Positions 13,901 to 17,224 of a stretch of 17,224 bases of DNA are shown piece by piece. Location: assembly GCA_023252315.1 (NCBI GenBank), contig JAJPEB010000008.1, positions 1 to 17,224 on the forward strand. Reading direction: 5' to 3'. Position 1 is the stretch's first letter, and each line of letters starts with the position of its first letter. The notes under the pieces are model-generated. The model did no database searches. It was not told the origin of the DNA and worked only from the letters and a program-made list of their open reading frames with translations. Origin of the DNA: Candidatus Woesearchaeota archaeon. Lineage in GTDB: Archaea; Nanobdellota; Nanobdellia; Woesearchaeales; UBA525. The position numbers and the translations under genes were made by a program.

Positions 13901-14449
13901 CTAGAGCTCCCTCTTGGGATAGACGGCGTTCGTCTTCCCCTCGGTGGATTTCGCGACGAGGCCCCTGCGCTCGAGCTCCTTGAGCAGCACGCTCAGCTTC
14001 GCCTTGCTGAAGTCGGTGCGCAGGCGCAGCGTCGCCTGGCTGATGCCCGGCTGCTGGAGGACCGCGTCGATGACCCTGCGCTCGTCCTTCGTGAGCACGC
14101 TGAGCACGAGGTCGCGTCGCTCGCTCGAGGAGAGCTCCGAGCGGCGCATCCTCAGCTCGTCGAGGATGCCCTTGCTCGTGCGCTCCGAGCGCAGGAGGTA
14201 GAGGCCCAGGAGCAGCGCGAGCAGCACGAGCGCGATGCCGGTGACGTCGGGGAGCACGATGTTGCCCTGCGCCTGCGGGCACGTGCTGTCACCGTAGCTG
14301 CACTGCGCGTGCTCGGGCAGGCTCGCGAGCTGGGTTACGGTCTCGTTGCGCTGCTGCGCGAGGCTTCCCGTGTAGCGCACCGCGAAGAGCATCACGAGCA
14401 GCGTCGTGACGATCACGGCTGCGCCGATGACCTTCGCCCCCACCCTCAT
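13901..14449 (-). CDS. Membrane-bound winged-helix regulator with extracytoplasmic cysteine pair, 182 aa
   Basis: Two membrane helices (about residues 5-24 and 68-86) enclose an outer loop of about 43 residues; the C-terminus is a cytoplasmic winged-helix domain (about 112-180), with a recognition helix near SQATLRLRTDFSKAKLSVLLKELE and a basic wing (LVAKSTEGKTNAVYPK). This matches MarR/DUF7343-like archaeal regulators that combine membrane helices with DNA binding. The outer loop contains exactly two cysteines, Cys50 and Cys57 (CSYGDSTC), and a sequon at Asn35. They could form a disulfide that reports outside redox state. The gene heads the thioredoxin/DsbA operon, so it probably controls it. 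I start it at 14449, 26 nt after a TATA box; the open frame goes back to 14530 through the promoter. Confidence 0.85.
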   Translation of the reverse strand: MRVGAKVIGAAVIVTTLLVMLFAVRYTGSLAQQRNETVTQLASLPEHAQCSYGDSTCPQAQGNIVLPDVTGIALVLLALLLGLYLLRSERTSKGILDELRMRRSELSSSERRDLVLSVLTKDERRVIDAVLQQPGISQATLRLRTDFSKAKLSVLLKELERRGLVAKSTEGKTNAVYPKREL

Positions 14450-14470
14450 GCCGCAGGGTTTCCCCCGACG

Positions 14471-14480
14471 GTTTATATAG
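14471..14480 (-). promoter_or_regulatory. TATA box of the redox operon
   Basis: CTATATAAAC on the minus strand is centred about 26 nt before the ATG at 14449. It is a very good archaeal TATA match and fixes the regulator's start. Confidence 0.75.
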
Positions 14481-14593
14481 TTTTTCCGGGGCGTCGCGTG
14501 TGTGGGGCGTGCGTAGCCGCTGCGGAGCATCGAAGAGGTTTTACGTCGCGCCCGGCTCCGCCTTGGTGCTGCTCGGAAACCGATGGCTTCCGG

Positions 14594-14624
14594 CGCACGG
14601 AAATCGCCAAGGATTTCCGGTGCG
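14594..14624. repeat. Strong hairpin (12 bp with one bulge, 6-nt loop)
   Basis: Arms CGCACGGAAATC and GATTTCCGGTGCG pair over 12 bp with one extra G; the loop is GCCAAG. It is the strongest inverted repeat I found in the window and lies between two weaker ones, in non-coding DNA. It could be part of an RNA fold or an intergenic repeat. Confidence 0.55.
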
Positions 14625-14768
14625 AGAGATCTCGAGGATTTCTCTGCACGCCAGAAACTCTGCGCGGTTTCTGTCGGCTCCTGTTCAACTCCAAGGCAGT
14701 GGCTCTGTATGAAGTGCGTAGGGACCCCTGTGAATGGAGAATGAAATCGAGGTAGGTGCGGCGCGCTG

Positions 14769-14797
14769 AAGGAAAAATCATGAAAGGAAGGAGAAGA
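14769..14797 (-). terminator. Pyrimidine-rich tract after the acidic protein gene
   Basis: Directly after the stop codon the minus strand becomes T/C-rich, with a run of five T. Archaeal transcription often ends at such T-rich tracts without a hairpin. Evidence is composition only. Confidence 0.35.
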
Positions 14798-14798
14798 A

Positions 14799-14990
14799 TC
14801 AGATATCCTCGTCGTAGTAGGAGTCCTCGCTCTCCTCTTCCTCGTCGTCCTCTTCGGGGTCGTCCTCGGCGATCTCCTCGAACGTCTCCTCCTCGTCCTC
14901 GTCGACGTCCTCCTCCTCGTTCTCCTCGTCGTCTTCCTCCTCTTCCTCCCCGAACTTCCCTTCCTCCTCGAACTCGTCGCTCTTCGCCAT
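14799..14990 (-). CDS. Very acidic small protein, 63 aa
   Basis: A low-complexity protein in which more than half of the residues are Asp or Glu, starting MAKSDEFEEEGKFG and ending SEDSYYDEDI. No known family is recognised. The ATG at 14990 is set by a strong ribosome-binding site, GGAGGTG at 15003-14997, six bases upstream; a longer open frame to 15269 crosses the promoter and is not coding. A TATA box lies at 15028-15035, giving a leader of about 15 nt. The gene is divergent from groES. Possible roles are a DNA or nucleic-acid mimic, a metal or histone-like protein partner, or a substrate/cofactor of the chaperonin. Translation is supported by the promoter and ribosome-binding site, but function is unknown. 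Confidence 0.7.
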   Translation of the reverse strand: MAKSDEFEEEGKFGEEEEEDDEENEEEDVDEDEEETFEEIAEDDPEEDDEEEESEDSYYDEDI

Positions 14991-14996
14991 GGGCCG

Positions 14997-15003
14997 CACC
15001 TCC
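14997..15003 (-). promoter_or_regulatory. Ribosome-binding site of the acidic protein gene
   Basis: GGAGGTG on the minus strand, six bases before the ATG at 14990. It decides this start over upstream in-frame codons. Confidence 0.7.
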
Positions 15004-15027
15004 GCGCACGGGCCCGGCATCCTGGAA

Positions 15028-15035
15028 TTTATAAC
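15028..15035 (-). promoter_or_regulatory. TATA box of the acidic protein gene
   Basis: GTTATAAA on the minus strand. A start site about 26 nt downstream (near 15005) would leave a short leader that just contains the ribosome-binding site. Confidence 0.6.
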
Positions 15036-15097
15036 AGTTGTGCATGCGCGATGGTCTTCGCATGGCCGCGCGGGTGGCGGTCCTCGTCGGGCGAAGA

Positions 15098-15110
15098 AAA
15101 AATTAAATAG
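15098..15110 (+). promoter_or_regulatory. Candidate TATA box 1 of groES-groEL
   Basis: AAAAATTAAATAG in a G+C-rich context. A start about 26 nt downstream (near 15130) would give a leader of about 190 nt and would overlap the inverted repeat at 15127-15143. Confidence 0.5.
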
Positions 15111-15126
15111 CGCATGGCGACTCCCC

Positions 15127-15143
15127 GTTGAGTTAAGGTCAAC
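15127..15143. promoter_or_regulatory. Inverted repeat near the groES start site, possible operator
   Basis: GTTGA-N7-TCAAC lies where transcription from the first TATA box would begin. It may bind a heat-shock or other repressor. It is not the bacterial CIRCE element. The match is short, so chance is possible. Confidence 0.3.
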
Positions 15144-15190
15144 AAGGCGCGGATGCCGTGCGGCGGCCCGCGACCGCCCCCATGGGCGCA

Positions 15191-15200
15191 CGTTTAAAAG
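15191..15200 (+). promoter_or_regulatory. Candidate TATA box 2 of groES-groEL, inside an inverted repeat
   Basis: CGTTTAAAAG, flanked by CGCACG and CGTGCG (about 15188-15210) so that the TATA element sits in the loop of a 6-bp inverted repeat. A start near 15222 would give a leader of about 100 nt. This or the first box may be the main promoter. Confidence 0.4.
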
Positions 15201-15310
15201 CGGCGTGCGGAGCCCTCCCACGGGGAGGCGGCGCGGCGATTCGTGAGCGCAGCGGCGTCCCCCGGCCAACGATCAGTGCCCGCGAGGGCAGAGACGATAA
15301 CAAGAAGGAT

Positions 15311-15317
15311 GGAGGTG
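15311..15317 (+). promoter_or_regulatory. Ribosome-binding site of groES
   Basis: GGAGGTG, five bases before the GTG at 15323. It decides the start, since the open frame runs back to 15158 without another matching site. Confidence 0.75.
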
Positions 15318-15322
15318 GATTC

Positions 15323-15604
15323 GTGGACATACAACCCATAGGAGAGCGCGTCCTGCTCACGCCGCTCGAGCAGGAGGAGAAGACGTCGGGGGGCATCTAC
15401 ATCCCCGAGAGCGCGAAGGAGGGCAAGAAGCAGGGCGAGGTCGTCGCCGTCGGCACGCTCAAGGACGGCAAGGAGATCCCGCTCAAGAAGGGGGACAAGG
15501 TCCTCTACGGCGGCTACAGCAGCGAGGAGTTCGAGATGGGGGCCGAGAAGTACCTCATCGTCGAGTTCAAGGACATCCTCGCCAAGATCGGCAAGGCGAA
15601 GTGA
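15323..15604 (+). CDS. groES: GroES, 10-kDa co-chaperonin (group I), 93 aa
   Basis: Forms the heptameric lid that closes the GroEL cavity during ATP-driven protein folding. The chain begins (V)DIQPIGERVLLTPLEQ and has the mobile loop at about 15-30 with the hydrophobic tripeptide IYI in SGGIYIPES, then GEVVAVG (38-44), KKGDKVLY (55-62) and the C-terminal strand YLIVEFKDILAKI. Length is typical (E. coli 97). I start it at GTG 15323 because of the strong ribosome-binding site; residues encoded before that are low-complexity and not GroES-like. Eight bases separate its stop from groEL. The leader is long for this genome, where most units are leaderless, which suggests leader-level regulation. 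Confidence 0.95.
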   Translation: MDIQPIGERVLLTPLEQEEKTSGGIYIPESAKEGKKQGEVVAVGTLKDGKEIPLKKGDKVLYGGYSSEEFEMGAEKYLIVEFKDILAKIGKAK

Positions 15605-15612
15605 GGGATACC

Positions 15613-17220
15613 ATGGCGAAGCAGATCATGTTCGACGAGGCGGCGCGCCAGGCGCTCCTCAAGGGGATAGACAAGGTGGCGAACACCGTCAAGGTGACGC
15701 TCGGGCCCAGGGGCCGCAACGTGGTGCTCGACAAGTCGCTGCACCCGCTCGTGGTCAACGACGGCGTGACCATCGCGAAGGAGATCGAGCTGCAGGACAA
15801 GTTCGAGAACATGGGCGCGAAGCTGGTCAAGGAGGTCGCGAGCCGCACGCAGGACAACGCGGGCGACGGCACGACGACGGCGACGGTGCTCGCGCAGTCC
15901 ATGATCGCGGAGGGCCTCAAGAACATCGCGGCCGGCGCGAACCCGATCGCGGTCAAGCGCGGCATCGAGCAGGCGAGCGCGCACGTGACCGAGCAGCTCA
16001 AGGCGAAGAGCACGCCCGTGACGACGAAGCAGAAGATCACGCAGGTCGCGACGATCTCGGCGAACAACGACGACGCGATCGGCGCGCTCATCGCGCAGGC
16101 GATGGAGAAGGTCGGCAACGACGGCATCATCACGGTCGAGGAGGCGAGGAGCATGGAGACCTCGCTCGAGGTCGTGGAGGGCATGCAGTTCGACAAGGGC
16201 TTCCTCTCCCCCTACATGGTGACGGACACGGAGAAGATGCTCTGCGAGTTCGACGAGCCGTACGTCCTCGTGACGGATCGGCGCATCAGCACGATGAAGC
16301 AGCTCATCCCCGTGCTCGAGCGCGCGGCGCAGGAAGGCAGGCCGCTCTTCATCGTGGCGGAGGACGTCGAGGGCGAGGCCATCGCGACGCTCGTGCTCAA
16401 CCTGCTGCGCGGCAGCCTCAAGGTCTGCGCGGTCAAGGCGCCCGGCTTCGGCGACGAGCGCAAGGAGATGCTCGAGGACATCGCGACGCTCACGGGCGCC
16501 ACGCTCATGAGCGAGGAGACGGGCCACAAGCTCGAGCAGGCGACGGTGCAGATGCTCGGGCGCGCGCGCAAGGTCAGCGTCGGCAAGGACTCGACGACGA
16601 TCGTCGAGGGCAAGGGCAGCAAGCAGAAGATCGCGGACCGCAAGAAGCTCATCGAGGGCCAGGCGAAGGCGGAAGAGAGCGAGTACCGCAAGGAGGACCT
16701 CAAGCGCAGGCTCGCGCGTCTCGGCGGCGGGGTCGCGGTCATCAACGTCGGCGCCGCGACCGAGACCGAGCTCAAGGAGAAGAAGCTGCGCATCGACGAC
16801 GCGCTGCACGCGACGAAGGCGGCCGTCGAGGAGGGCGTCGTGCCCGGAGGCGGCATCACGCTCTTCCGCGCGGCGTCCAAGCTCGACGCGCTCAAGCTCG
16901 CGGGCGACGAGCAGGTCGGCGTCTCGATCGTGCGCCGCGCGCTCGAGGAGCCGCTGCGCCAGATCGCGCGCAACGCGGGGCGCGAGGGCGCCGAGATCGT
17001 CGCGAAGATCCGCGCCGAGAAGGACGAGGCCGTCGGCTACAACGCGAAGACGGACACGTTCGAGGACCTCGTGAAGGCGGGCGTCATCGACCCGACGAAG
17101 GTCGTGCGCTCGGCGCTCCAGAACGCGGCGAGCATCGCGGCGATGGTGCTCACGACAGAGGCGATCGTGACGGACTTCGACGACGAGAAGGACGAGAAGT
17201 CGCCGATGGTGATCATCTAG
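15613..17220 (+). CDS. groEL: GroEL, 60-kDa chaperonin (group I), 535 aa
   Basis: ATP-driven double-ring chaperonin that folds proteins with GroES in the cytoplasm. ATP-site residues are present: TLGPRGRNVVLDK (29-41), Asp50 in VVNDGVT, DGTTT (85-89) and Asp396 in DDALHATKAAVEEGVVPGGG, followed by TTEAIVTDF near the end. Close similarity to bacterial GroEL runs from start to end. It stops at PMVII, with no GGM-repeat tail, and is about 13 residues shorter than the E. coli protein. The ATG at 15613 follows the groES stop by 8 nt with GAGGG as ribosome-binding site. Group I chaperonins in archaea are known from Methanosarcina and some other lineages and are usually explained by transfer from bacteria; codon use here is as G+C-rich as in its neighbours. 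Confidence 0.97.
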   Translation: MAKQIMFDEAARQALLKGIDKVANTVKVTLGPRGRNVVLDKSLHPLVVNDGVTIAKEIELQDKFENMGAKLVKEVASRTQDNAGDGTTTATVLAQSMIAEGLKNIAAGANPIAVKRGIEQASAHVTEQLKAKSTPVTTKQKITQVATISANNDDAIGALIAQAMEKVGNDGIITVEEARSMETSLEVVEGMQFDKGFLSPYMVTDTEKMLCEFDEPYVLVTDRRISTMKQLIPVLERAAQEGRPLFIVAEDVEGEAIATLVLNLLRGSLKVCAVKAPGFGDERKEMLEDIATLTGATLMSEETGHKLEQATVQMLGRARKVSVGKDSTTIVEGKGSKQKIADRKKLIEGQAKAEESEYRKEDLKRRLARLGGGVAVINVGAATETELKEKKLRIDDALHATKAAVEEGVVPGGGITLFRAASKLDALKLAGDEQVGVSIVRRALEEPLRQIARNAGREGAEIVAKIRAEKDEAVGYNAKTDTFEDLVKAGVIDPTKVVRSALQNAASIAAMVLTTEAIVTDFDDEKDEKSPMVII

Positions 17221-17224
17221 GCGG

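Larger units (their letters stand above)
14450..14798. other. Non-coding region with three hairpins; regulator promoter at the left end
   Basis: No credible gene. The left edge is the regulator promoter. From 14574 to 14673 lie three inverted repeats: CGGAA/TTCCG (14574-14592), a 12-bp stem CGCACGGAAATC/GATTTCCGGTGCG with one bulged G (14594-14624) and CAGAAAC/GTTTCTG (14652-14673), plus a palindrome GAGATCTC (14626-14633). This part is A/T-richer than coding DNA and shares the 12-mer GATTTCCGGTGC with 7214-7225. The right part (14700-14798) is A/G-rich on this strand and follows the acidic gene's stop. A small structured RNA is possible; its strand is unknown. Confidence 0.45.

Noticed and set aside
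14680..14692. TTCAACTCC resembling a tRNA T-loop
   Set aside because: The flanking bases do not pair as a T-arm and no acceptor or anticodon stem fits around it.
15098..15322. Bacterial CIRCE element before groES
   Set aside because: No TTAGCACTC-N9-GAGTGCTAA-like sequence is present.
15514..16809. 431-residue minus-strand open frame
   Set aside because: Antisense to groEL.
1..17224. CRISPR array, insertion sequence or tRNA gene
   Set aside because: No regularly spaced direct repeats, transposase-like protein or cloverleaf was seen.

Overview
The window looks like a piece of a strongly G+C-rich archaeal chromosome. The clearest sign is the promoters. Most transcription units begin with an A/T-rich TATA-like box centred about 25-29 nt before the start codon, and there is no room for a ribosome-binding site (wecB, GT-C protein, methyltransferase, DUF2304 protein, hddA, ROK kinase, HTH regulator). 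That is the archaeal leaderless arrangement. Several internal or long-leader genes (gmhA, transaldolase, acidic protein, groES) instead carry a strong GGAGG(T) ribosome-binding site. Taxonomy below domain level cannot be fixed from this window; a DPANN or euryarchaeal lineage is a guess. The groES-groEL pair at the right end is of the bacterial (group I) type, which only some archaea have.

Layout, left to right. (1) 1-7076, surface glycan genes: a truncated UDP-GlcNAc 2-epimerase, a small membrane protein whose reading frame runs on into the opposite-strand gene, an operon of a GT-C-like membrane protein and two GT4 glycosyltransferases, a SAM methyltransferase and a DUF2304 membrane protein. 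(2) 7310-10215, a leftward operon hddA / phosphoribosyltransferase / gmhA-like isomerase / transaldolase, which fits conversion of sedoheptulose 7-phosphate into a phosphorylated heptose for a nucleotide-activated sugar. (3) 10379-11245, a ROK sugar kinase lacking the usual zinc-binding cysteines, convergent with (4). (4) 11211-14449, a leftward operon of a membrane-anchored winged-helix regulator with two extracytoplasmic cysteines, three membrane-anchored thioredoxin-fold proteins (VKOR-partner type, a double CxxC protein, DsbA type) and a HAD phosphatase. (5) 14450-15322, two non-coding stretches (one rich in hairpins) around a very acidic 63-residue protein. (6) 15323-17220, groES-groEL.

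How they may work together: regions 1 and 2 plausibly make and transfer nucleotide-activated sugars to the cell surface. Region 4 looks like a self-contained extracytoplasmic disulfide relay with its own transmembrane thiol sensor. That is the most interesting hypothesis in the window. The extracytoplasmic domains of the relay proteins carry several N-glycosylation sequons, which loosely ties the redox operon to surface glycosylation.

Most other long open frames are antisense or out-of-frame shadows produced by the G+C-rich codon bias and have been left out.
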